NCBI GenBank assembly: GCA_016630955.3
Contig: CM049986.1
Coordinates: 1,550,001-1,614,000, forward strand
Direction of reading: 5' to 3'
Length of the DNA: 64,000 nucleotides
Origin: Didymella arachidicola
Lineage: Eukaryota > Ascomycota > Dothideomycetes > Pleosporales > Didymellaceae
Both the position numbers and the translations under genes were made by a program. Positions 55,700 through 64,000 of this stretch are shown here, one piece after another. The notes beneath the pieces are model-generated. The model had not been told where the DNA came from. It saw only the letters and a program-made list of their open reading frames with translations, and made no database searches. Position 1 is the first letter of the stretch. Every line of letters begins with the position of its first letter.

Positions 55700-56626
55700 A
55701 TGGCCTCTCTCAGCCGGTCAGCGCTGCTGCCTCAGTGCACGTCATGTATACGAAGAGTCGCGCGGCAGAGTTTGGATGGACGGGCGCCGCAGCAGCAGCA
55801 GATACGCAGCATCTCGAAGGCGGCCAAGGAGGCCGAGCGCAACATCGTTGTCAAGCTGCTAAAGGATGTGCCACGATATGGACGTGCCGGTACGGCAGAG
55901 AATGTCAGAATTGGACAGAGAACCTGGCTAACATTGACAAGGTACATATGTACCTCTCAATCCGGCCACGATGCGCAATCGGTGGTTCCCAGCCCGCGTC
56001 GCTGACTACGTACCGTTTAAGCAATTGAAGCTGCTGAAGGCTCAGGAGGTGGACATGCAAAGGGACGTAACTTTTGGCGTACGAGTGGCTCTGGAGGAAG
56101 TTGACGAAGAGGAGGAGTTTTTACCACGGAAGCCATACGTACGACCGATCGAGATTGAAGTGCTCAGCGTAGGTTTTGCTGTCATGAAAGGAACGAGCAT
56201 CACTGACATGCATAGCCTGAGCGATCTATGGAACTCCTCGACACATTCGTACCTCCCACAATCGACTTCTCGCGCCAGCGCATTGAAGCTCAAGAGAACA
56301 AGCCACGATATGGCGCGTCTGGCGCAGCTGATGTTCTCACTGCAGCTGCTATGGGCGCCAACATAGAACGCTCCTCTAACGCGATCTACGGCTCAGTATC
56401 GACAGCAGACATTGCTGCAACTCTCAAAGCGGCGCTGGCGCACAACGACGAGGCAGCCCGGGTCATCCTGAACGAGGCTGACGTTCGATTCGTGACAAAC
56501 ACAGAAGAGGGAGATGCGCAGCGTGTGAAGGAGTTGGGGGTGTATAAGATTGAGATCCAGCTGCCTGGCAGCGCAGAGCCATTAGTGAGGAACGTCCGGG
56601 TCAAGGCAAAGGACATGGATGCGTGA
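55700..56626 (+). CDS. MRPL50: Mitochondrial large-subunit ribosomal protein bL9m
   Basis: Model join(55700..55889, 55942..56168, 56216..56626), 275 aa; introns of 52 and 47 bp. An Arg/Ser/Gln-rich presequence (MASLSRSALLPQCTSCIRRV) fits mitochondrial import. The bL9 N-domain reads ERNIVVKLLKDVPRYGRAG and, across intron 1, TYVPLNPATMRNRWFPARVA, with the RNA-binding Gly/Asn pattern KLL-D-V-x-x-x-G...V-x-x-G-Y-x-x-N typical of L9 although diverged. The long fungal C-terminal domain includes TFVPPTIDFSRQRIEAQENK, YGSVSTADIAATLKAALAHN and LGVYKIEIQLPG, matching the L9 C-lobe. Acts in mitochondrial translation. Confidence 0.9.
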
Positions 56627-57365
56627 AGCTGCAACGCCGCTACGCCGTCCGTGATAACAATTCAGACCCCGCGATTCTTCCGTTCGCTGTAAGGATATAC
56701 TTGTATAAAACATGTAGACACTGTTTGGGGAAGGTTTCGGAAGAATAGGATCTCACGAAGTATGAAGCTCAAGCCATAGCCGCGAGCTTTCATGAGCTGA
56801 TTCTATGAGCATCTTTGATTGGTGGGACTCTGATTTCGATACTGTGTTGCAACAAACCCAGTCGGCAATTCAAGGCCTTACTCTGCGTTCTGGCACGTTC
56901 TACGGCGAGACTCGGACAGAGCTGTCGACGGTGCAAGTCCACTGTGCCGAGCAAGCGGCCCCGCGATGCTTCAGAGCGCGGCCGTGAGCACCAGCCCTAC
57001 CGGTGAGCATCATGTTAAATCTCAGGTGCCTCCCACATGCCTTGCCGAAGCACATCGGTCAATTGATACAAACAGGTACGTATCTTCAGCCTCACCGATA
57101 GCGGCATGCTGTAGTGCCCATGTGAGTTGCAATTGTAGCACATGGTTGGGTGATGGCCGCAGCTGAACTGCTGAAGCTTGCTCGTTGCGTCATGGGGTGC
57201 CGCCAAAGACCCCGCTCAAGACCCCACCACTGGTGGGCTTTTGCATCATTCAGAGTTTCTCTTTTACTACTGCGCTCAACAACTCTCAAAACACCTTCAT
57301 AAACACTTCAGCTCCCAATTGACTGATCACTTATTCACCAGAATACTCTACACATCACATACATA
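56627..57365. other. Intergenic upstream of aldolase
   Basis: Contains the FBA1 promoter, with CT-rich tracts near 57250-57340 typical of highly expressed fungal genes. Short ORFs are unsupported. Confidence 0.45.
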
Positions 57366-58060
57366 ATGGTTTCCGCACAGTCTGTAAGTTGAGCCCAGGA
57401 AGACGATTCCTCCAGAATAAGGTCTAACCACCATGCTCACCAGGTCCTCTCCCGCAAGTCCGGTGTCATCACTGGCGATGATGTCCTCAAGCTCTTCCAG
57501 CACGCTAAGGATGAGGGCTATGCCATTCCCGCAATCAACGTAGGTTTCTCAGAGAAGGTTCTCGAGAGCTCAGCTAATAAGCTCAGGTGACCTCTTCCTC
57601 CACAGTTGTGGCCTCCCTTGAGGCTGCTCGCGACGCCAAGTCGCCTATCATCCTCCAGACATCGCAGGGTAAGTCATTTTGAGTCCTAAGTCGGCATTTG
57701 AATCGAGCAGTAAGCTAACAGGTCCCAGGTGGTGCCGCATACTTCGCCGGTAAGGGTGTCGACAACAAGAACCAGGAGGCTTCCATCGCTGGTGCCGTCG
57801 CTGCCGCCCACTACATCCGTGCTGTTGCACCCATTTACGGCATCCCCGTCGTCCTCCATACCGACCACTGCGCCAAGAAGCTTCTGCCATGGTTGGACGG
57901 CATGCTCGACGCCGACGAGGCCTACTTCAAGGAGCACAACGAGCCCCTTTTCTCTTCTCACATGATCGACTTGTCTGAGGAGGAGGTTGAGTGGAACATC
58001 CAGACCACCAAGAAGTACCTCCAGCGCGCTGCTCCCATGAAGCAGTGGCTCGAGATGGAG

Positions 58061-58092
<32 letters not shown>

Positions 58093-58108
58093 CAACAACG
58101 AGGACGTT

Positions 58109-58144
<36 letters not shown>

Positions 58145-58618
58145 CTGCACATCTACAAGGAGCTCTCCGAGGTTTCCCCTTACTTCTCCATTGCCGCTGG
58201 TTTTGGTAACGTTCACGGTGTCTACAAGCCCGGCAACGTCAAGCTCCAGCCTGGTCTCCTCAAGAAGCACCAGCAGCACGTCAAGGAGGCCATCGGTGCC
58301 AAGGAGGACAAGCCTGTCTTTCTTGTATTCCACGGCGGATCTGGATCCAGCGTCGACGACTTCAGGGAAGCCATCTCCTACGGTGTCGTCAAGGTCAACC
58401 TCGACACTGACATGCAGTACGCCTACCTCACTGGTATCCGCGACTACGTTCAGAACAAGTCTGGCTACCTCCAGAGTCAGGTCGGTAACCCCGACGGTGA
58501 TGACAAGCCCAACAAGAAGTACTACGACCCCCGTGTCTGGGTTCGTGAGGGTGAGAAGACCATGTCCAAGCGTATCGCTGTCGCGCTTGACGACTTCTAC
58601 GCTGCTGGCAAGGTCTAA
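57366..58618 (+). CDS. FBA1: Fructose-bisphosphate aldolase, class II
   Basis: Model join(57366..57383, 57444..57539, 57587..57668, 57729..58618), 361 aa; introns of 60, 47 and 60 bp. Class II aldolases use Zn2+ to split fructose 1,6-bisphosphate into DHAP and G3P. Landmarks: MVSAQSVLSRKSGVITGDD, the phosphate/substrate block SPIILQTSQGGAAYFAGKGV, Zn ligand region VVLHTDHCAKKLLPW near residue 110, ITGGEEDGVNNED, IAAGFGNVHGVYKPGNVKL with a second His ligand, LVFHGGSGS and VKVNLDTDMQYAY. Strong use of C-ending optimal codons indicates high expression and produces a 215-codon antisense ORF. The 18-bp first exon is the usual fungal layout. Confidence 0.97.
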
Positions 58619-59300
58619 ATCTTCCAGAGCGATGCCGATTTCTGTCGAGGCGTTTTGTTAGATTGGACTGCATGAATAGTGTTAACGGTCCTGGGTGTTG
58701 AGGTTGATGATTCGAACGATGACATGAACCAAATGTACGGAGTCCAAAGAAGGCTCCTTTTATATACCAATAGCGAAACATTTCATCCAGCATGCTATGG
58801 TTAGCTCATTCCTACTTGTCAATTTCTTTCAGATTCCAACGTTGTTCAACACTGGTTGCATGAGATTGACCAGATTTCATTTCATGCCTCGTTTACGGCT
58901 CGAGAACCACCTTCACCAAACAGCGAAGCACATTCGGACCGCGTCATCAGCAGATTTCTTAGTTGTCATTCAGGTCCGCACAAATTAGGATGTGGGTGTC
59001 TCTCACCACAAGCGGGTCACCAAACCTGGCTAGTGCGTAGATACTCGTGGTTGCCGCGATGACATCACGCAATGCTCTTTCCAGACCTCAGAAGATCAGC
59101 ACCAAAACATGGCAAGTAGCATCATCACTGTGGGTGTGCGTGATTGTCATCAGTCGTCAGCGCTTTGTATTTATAACAGAACATTTCCCATCTCTACACC
59201 GTCTTCACAAAATTCCGGCGACCTCTTCGCTAACCTATCATCAGCAACCCACTTTTACCATTTGACAGCTCACTAGCTCCTCCACTCTACAATTCTTACG
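58619..59300. other. Intergenic between aldolase and the repeat-bearing hydrophilic protein
   Basis: 682 bp, no gene. The 3' half is the promoter of the next gene. Confidence 0.4.
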
Positions 59301-60533
59301 ATGTCTGGTAGTCACTCTAGCAGCGGAATCGGCGATGCCATCAAGAAGGGTGTCGGCATGGTCCATGTAAGTGCTTCAGATTCACATTCTCACTTGTGAT
59401 AGCCGACTGACTTGATGTCAGGGTACTGGCGAAGCCATTCGCGGAAACTTCAATGCTGCAATAGATCAGGCCAGCGGCGACCGCGTAGACGTCGACAAGA
59501 ATGCGGCTATTGCTACCAAGGGTGCCGATGAGATCGAACACGGGTACCACCGTACTGGTCACGGCGCTGGCGTTACGCCAGTCGATGCTGATCGTGAGCG
59601 CCTGAACAGAACCCAAGCCACATCCACCAACTACGGCTCACACAGCACCAACACTGCCAACAAGCTCGATCCACGCTTTGATTCAGACATGGACCACCGC
59701 GGCACCGCAACAGGTTCCACCAATGTCGGTCACCACTCCAACAACGTTGCGAACAAACTTGACCCTCGCATTGACTCAGACGCCGACCACCGCGCAAACC
59801 CCAGTAGTACGATCAGATAGATGAGCTCACCACCTTCACGATACCCTTATAATACCAATATGACTATATCCGTCCACTGTTACATTCTTTCCTCGTCTTC
59901 ACAAATACTGACTCATCAGGCTGTTGCGCGCAGACTTCCTACTCACAGACTGATGGTTCTGACAACCCCGCGGCGCCCTTCGGAAGCACATGGCAACCTA
60001 CCAACACTCCCGGCCAGGACCACGAGCACGACGAGCCAACAGCGCAGTGTCATTGCCACGCTCAGCACATCCATCGAGGTTCGATAAGTGGTGGTGCAAA
60101 ACTGGAAGCAGCGCAGAAGCTGGACCCCGTGCTTGGCAACGAGGATGATGCGACGAACAACAGCCCGCACAGCACCAATATCGCCCAGGAATTGGATCGT
60201 CGAGTCGACCCTGACGCAGACCGCCACGGAAATATTAAAATTACCGAGCCGGACGGATTTGAAGCCGCTCGGCGCTTCGAAACCAACAGCCAAACCAGAG
60301 CTGGCACCTTTACACGTCGTGTTACGGAACCCGCTTTACCCATCGAGTCTCGATGCGCTCCTCGGTCATGTTCGGATGATGATGTCCATCACGATACCTC
60401 GTCGAAAGGCTCTACCGCATCTCTCGAAGAACCTCCAGCAACGACGAATACGTGCAAAAACGATTTCTTGAATTTGCTGGATCCGGGGGTCAATCGCGGG
60501 AGCTCGAAGCAGATGCGGTCGAGCGGTTCGTGA
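59301..60533 (+). CDS. Hydrophilic protein with repeated NKLDPR-DSD-DHR motif
   Basis: Model join(59301..59366, 59422..59806, 59920..60533), 354 aa. MSGSHSSSGIGDAIKKGVGM leads across a 55-bp intron to GTGEAIRGNFNAAIDQASGD. Related repeats follow: SHSTNTANKLDPRFDSDMDH, then HHSNNVANKLDPRIDSDADH, and after the second intron PHSTNIAQELDRRVDPDADR, plus a weaker AAQKLDP copy. Without the 113-bp intron (donor GTACGA, branch ACTGAC, acceptor CATCAG) the chain would stop at 59820 with 154 aa; the third repeat on the same phase supports splicing. The middle has a Cys/His cluster QCHCHAQHIH. It resembles fungal Gly/His/Asp-rich, LEA-like stress proteins. Function unknown. Confidence 0.7.
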
Positions 60534-60782
60534 CTGCACTCACAACTCGATGATCAGCTGATAGAATAGCTGCGTAACCCCTAGATACCATTCGACAATC
60601 AATCTCTCTTTACTTACTACTTGGTAATCTTAAATTGAAGTAACCATGAGTTCGGACTTGACATGACACCGGCGCGAACCGAATACACTATGCTACACCA
60701 CGCTATTTAGGAATCCGGGTCGGGAAGACCGGTGCTACCCTCGGTGCGAGATGTGAGATAAGTCCAATGGACACAAGCTATC

Positions 60783-61050
60783 AGCCGCGGGTCGGCCGTT
60801 CCATGTTCTGGAAACCCCAGATCCACTCGCCCTTCGTAGGATCAGAGACGGTCCGGGTTCTGACGTTGAGGTGGATGTCAAGACGCACATGGTCAGGATT
60901 CCTCCCCAAGGAAATACTGATTCTGTGTTCAAAATACTCCACGTTAATTGTAAGCGCAAGAGTGCGGCTGAACAGCTCCAGACCATATGTACCCCAGTTG
61001 ACAGGTAGTGTGCGGAATAACGTGGCTAATGACCTGTATGAAAAGAACTT
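60783..61050 (-). other. Protein-like fragment of unknown gene
   Basis: Open minus-strand frame without usable start: FFSYRSLATLFRTLPVNWGT, YGLELFSRTLALTINVEYFE, HRISISLGRNPDHVRLDIHL, ending WIWGFQNMERPTRG and TGA. Alternating polar/hydrophobic strands look like the end of a beta-rich protein. It could be the last exon of a gene whose upstream exons are eroded or missed. Not part of a HET domain that I can recognise. Confidence 0.45.
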
Positions 61051-61394
61051 TTAGCGAGATAATCGTCGTCCACCGTGAGCACACCGTATCCGCTATCATC
61101 TGGCTAACAATCGAGATTCACGTGTTTTATCTTGAGTATGGCGTGAAGGTAGAGCTGCCCAGGCTGATGTCATGATTATCATCAACTTCATCTTATTCAA
61201 CGGCTGGGCCATGCAATGCATAGAACTTATCGCGGGACTTGGTGCGCATGTGTCTGTGGAATGTCCACACTTAGCTTATAGATGAATGAGGGTGTCTTCG
61301 CTAGAAAGCTTTAGTCGGCAGGATAGTGGTAGCCGGTGTTTGCGGAAATGCGAATAATTGCCGATTCTGAGGCAAATGGTAGTCCAATATGGTA

Positions 61395-62044
61395 ACCTGA
61401 GCATCAAAAAAGAGTTATTTGAAGGCATCCTATGTCACCTGCTTGGAGCTGTAATATGTAATGGCATCGTTGGAAAGGACGGTTTCCTGTACGATCCACA
61501 TACGATGCCATTATGTCAGACGGCATAAGCCGCAGTGCCGCGACGTCTTCTTCATTTCAAAAGACTCAACCTGGGAGATCAGGATCTCTGACAAAAGTGG
61601 TGTCCTATCTGTGATGGAACTCATTGCTTTGTTGAACAACGAGCAACTAGCCCTGCTCGCGTTCGCCGAGCCAGATAGATCGGTCTTGACGGCAGTGTAG
61701 ATGAGCTGCATGATCTGCACCTCGTGGTTACGCTTCTTGACATCAGTCTTGGTAATGCACAGTAAACCTATCCAGAAAGGACCGCATTGGCACCGAAGAC
61801 GCATTAGGCGAAGGTACAACTACAGGCTGGGTGGGAAAGCCGAATGTTGTAATACAAAGTAATCAAGTCGAAAATTGCGGTACTACACGTGTGAACGCAC
61901 GGTAGAATCCAGGCCGTCCGACTCCAGTATATGCGACCGTAGGCGGTATCTGATAGAATCCACGCCGGGACTTGGCAGCAGTTCGATGAGGTGGATGTTT
62001 TCACGTTCAAGACCTAGCGGTGCCTGACTATATGGGTCGTACCT
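61395..62044 (-). pseudogene. Relic of a HET-domain (heterokaryon incompatibility) gene
   Basis: Ordered HET blocks lie in three minus-strand frames. 62044-61883: RYDPYSQAPLGLERENIHLI then ELLPSPGVDSIRYRL, the N-terminal IRLLELLPG-type strand. 61819 onward: GPFWIGLLCITKTDVKKRNH then EVQIMQLIYTAVKTDL, equivalent to LWIDALCINQ...QV..MG.IY..A. 61510 onward: WHRMWIVQETVLSNDAITYY, the PW..R.W.VQE block. The same frame continues SSKQVT, TAG at 61432, DAFK, TAA at 61417, LFFDAQ. The central YEALSYVWG block is missing. HET proteins trigger cell death after fusion of incompatible strains. Frame breaks and stops show this copy is dead. Confidence 0.72.
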
Positions 62045-63280
62045 CTGAGCGGAGGAGATGCTGTCGACGATCGAGCCAATTAAAAGCTGCGTCAGTCTCT
62101 GAGCTCGGCTTTGAGTAGACCGAGCATGGGGTCGTTGAGTGGTTGTCTGGTCGTTGCCTCTTGGCTCTTAGGTCGCATCGTCGTCCAGATGCTGGCCGAT
62201 ACTAGCCCGCTCCCATATTTGACTCATTTGGGATATAAAGGAGCTATTTTGAAGTCGTCGAAGAGGTGGTTGTCAGCCGTGTGCTCGACATCGAAGGACT
62301 GAGGCTGGGCATCGCGTATCACAGCTGCCCTCACCCCAGCTGCACTTCCCCGCGTGACGTCAGCCCACCTGCACGTCTCCCCGGAACAAACCGATTTCCA
62401 GTGCGACCTGCATATAAAACTCTTGCGAATCTCAGACTGCCCGTGCGTAAGACCATCCATCGACCTCGCACGCTCGCTCGCGTGCGCTCCACGCCAGAGA
62501 TGACGCTATCTCCTGACTGCCGTCTCGCACATGACACTCCCGCGGTAATCGTGCGGCTGAACCCATTATCTGGCGTCAAGGACCTCTGTTCTCATTGCAA
62601 GTCATCTTCGGCTCAGTAGTCCGAGGCGTGCTGTCACTGTGATCAAGCTCGATGTAGGTGGAGCCTACTCATTCGCTGCGTAGACTGCATCCCGGCTAGC
62701 GCAACGCTTCCTAAGGCTCGCGCTCCGCATAGCGCGCTTGCGCAGGCATGTGACTTGTACTTCACCCTTGTAAACGTGTCATTGTGCCCGTGTATGCGGT
62801 TCTCTAGCGATCCATGCGGTCCTCGGGCAAGGTGTGCCCAAAATGCACATGTCGTTGTTCGAGTGTCTTTAAGACTTGGGCCGCTGTGCAGACTACGTAG
62901 ATCTTGCTGTCCAAATTAGCTCCTTGGGTTTTGGGTTGCGCTCGCCTTCCTCAACTTCCTGTGAATACCTGACATTCAATGTACTACTAACTGTTACCCG
63001 GCATGTCCTTCAAGATCACAGTCCTCAGCAATATCGAGGTGTGAACCTCCAGCTAACAGGCTGCGCTTTCACTTCTCGACTCCGCGATCGGCGCTTTGCT
63101 CGGACCCTGATCTCGCAAGCTCTACTTTCATCTTCTACTGTCCCGCTCACAGATCGCTGCACAATGTTGGTCTCTCAGCAGCCTCAGAGCTGCATTCGAC
63201 CGATTCCAGTCGTTCCACCAACAACCAACTACAACGCCACTAAGCTATTTAACGCGCTCTTATCGCCTCCACGAATCACC
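62045..63280. other. Intergenic upstream of the last gene
   Basis: No gene. Contains a full CRE (62355-62362). ORFs of 63-117 codons at 62.1-62.6 kb are unsupported. Confidence 0.4.
62355..62362. promoter_or_regulatory. CRE site TGACGTCA (isolated)
   Basis: Perfect 8-bp CRE within CGCGTGACGTCAGC. The nearest intact gene start (63281) is 919 bp away, so its target is unclear. Confidence 0.3.
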
Positions 63281-64000
63281 ATGTCGTGGATGTCACCGGA
63301 CCCCTTCGATCTGGAACCCTCGTCACCGGAACTGCCAGCGTCGACGGTTCGACGAGCACCGCAGAAATCGATAGTAGATCCAGCCCCCTCCAATGGATTG
63401 CAGACACTCCGGCGTGCAGACCAACAACTACGGGATGAACACAAATACACTTCCGCACGGTGGGACGAAGATGACGATCTGGATGCTCAATCGACAGTGC
63501 GAAGGAAGCCAAACACAGCAAGGACGCAGGCTCGAAGCCCGGATACCGAGGTTGACGTCTTCGAGTTGCAGTACGAGTCGACTTCGAATGCAAACGGCCG
63601 GGACCTTGACGAAGGCAGTGTACCAAACAATATCGCGTCACAGGCTTTCTCTTCGGCAAACAAAGGTGGTGGAGCCAGAACTCGCCCGCTCATCTCTCCT
63701 CTGCAGTCCCCTGATCGCGATCCCCGCTCCCTGTTTGGGTCCCCGTCGCAAGAAACACATCTACCGTGGGTACGGAAACTAAGCAATGGGCAGTTCTCTA
63801 TGACAGTCTCGCCAAAACTACTGCCCAGAGATGCGCCGCCACCGAGGAGTGTATGGGACGCCGAAGAAGAGGAGTTTGATCGATGGCCAACAGTGGTAGA
63901 AGCACGCGCAGAACTTGATACGGTTCGAGTGAACGCAACAACAAAACGCAGCACGTTTGTAAGGCCTGAAGAACCAGAACTGAGCGTTGCAGAGCAGATC
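63281..64000 (+). CDS. 5' part of an unknown, disordered protein
   Basis: ATG 63281 (context ATCACCATG) opens a frame that stays open to the window edge, 240 codons. MSWMSPDPFDLEPSSPELPA begins a Ser/Pro/Asp-rich chain with SARWDEDDDLDAQSTVRRK, DTEVDVFELQYEST and, near the edge, PPPRSVWDAEEEEFDRWPTV. Trp-Asp-Glu acidic motifs in a disordered chain suggest a nuclear or scaffold protein, which is inference. The gene continues beyond 64000. Confidence 0.65.
   Translation, partial: MSWMSPDPFDLEPSSPELPASTVRRAPQKSIVDPAPSNGLQTLRRADQQLRDEHKYTSARWDEDDDLDAQSTVRRKPNTARTQARSPDTEVDVFELQYESTSNANGRDLDEGSVPNNIASQAFSSANKGGGARTRPLISPLQSPDRDPRSLFGSPSQETHLPWVRKLSNGQFSMTVSPKLLPRDAPPPRSVWDAEEEEFDRWPTVVEARAELDTVRVNATTKRSTFVRPEEPELSVAEQI

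Noticed and set aside
56805..57006. Search for tRNA-like arms around GGTGCAAGTCC
   Set aside because: No cloverleaf partner arms; no tRNA found here or elsewhere by eye.
57686..58333. 215-codon minus-strand ORF
   Set aside because: Antisense to aldolase; highly biased codons routinely open this frame.

Overview
The window reads as chromosomal DNA of a filamentous ascomycete (Pezizomycotina, probably Dothideomycetes). Evidence: many 44-60 bp GT-AG introns with CTRAC-like branch points, fungal-only families (Alt a 1-like secreted protein, PTH11/rhodopsin-type receptor, CRH-type GH16, LysM and HET relics), and typical fungal versions of PEX14, zuotin, Imh1 and seipin. I saw no bacterial operon, CRISPR array, rRNA or tRNA. 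Exon joins below come from reading frames and splice signals, not from RNA data.

Layout. 1-13.6 kb: 3' end of an acidic protein, seipin, PEX14, a proline-rich unknown, a secreted M20 peptidase, a GC-rich unknown, a CHZ1-like histone chaperone and a transcriptional cyclin. 14.5-20.7 kb: accessory stretch with a C-terminally truncated SRPK-like kinase, a small F-box protein, a broken SDR gene and a Dal5-type MFS transporter. 21-36.5 kb: conserved core with a tiny hydrophilic protein below a perfect CRE palindrome, Golgi pH regulator, a MITE-like inverted-repeat element, a universal-stress-domain protein, zuotin, golgin Imh1, an intact SRPK and a GH16 cell-wall transglycosylase. 36.5-47.5 kb: gene-poor accessory stretch with a broken orphan gene, a LysM relic, an Alt a 1-like protein, an O-methyltransferase and a seven-helix receptor. 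47.5-64 kb: a conserved unknown, a Gfo/Idh/MocA oxidoreductase, UBP16/USP30-like deubiquitinase divergent from mitochondrial ribosomal protein bL9m, fructose-bisphosphate aldolase, a repeat-bearing hydrophilic protein, a HET-domain relic and the 5' part of an unknown gene.

How genes relate. Housekeeping genes sit in compact convergent or divergent pairs (seipin/PEX14, zuotin/IMH1, UBP16/bL9m). The gaps between them hold eroded accessory genes (SDR, orphan, LysM, HET). Many of their stop codons are one G:C to A:T transition away from Trp, Gln or Arg codons, as repeat-induced point mutation or simple decay would give. I found no clear new multi-gene system. The most distinctive items are the inverted-repeat element at 24 kb, the set of eroded recognition and defence genes, and the truncated SRPK-like kinase.
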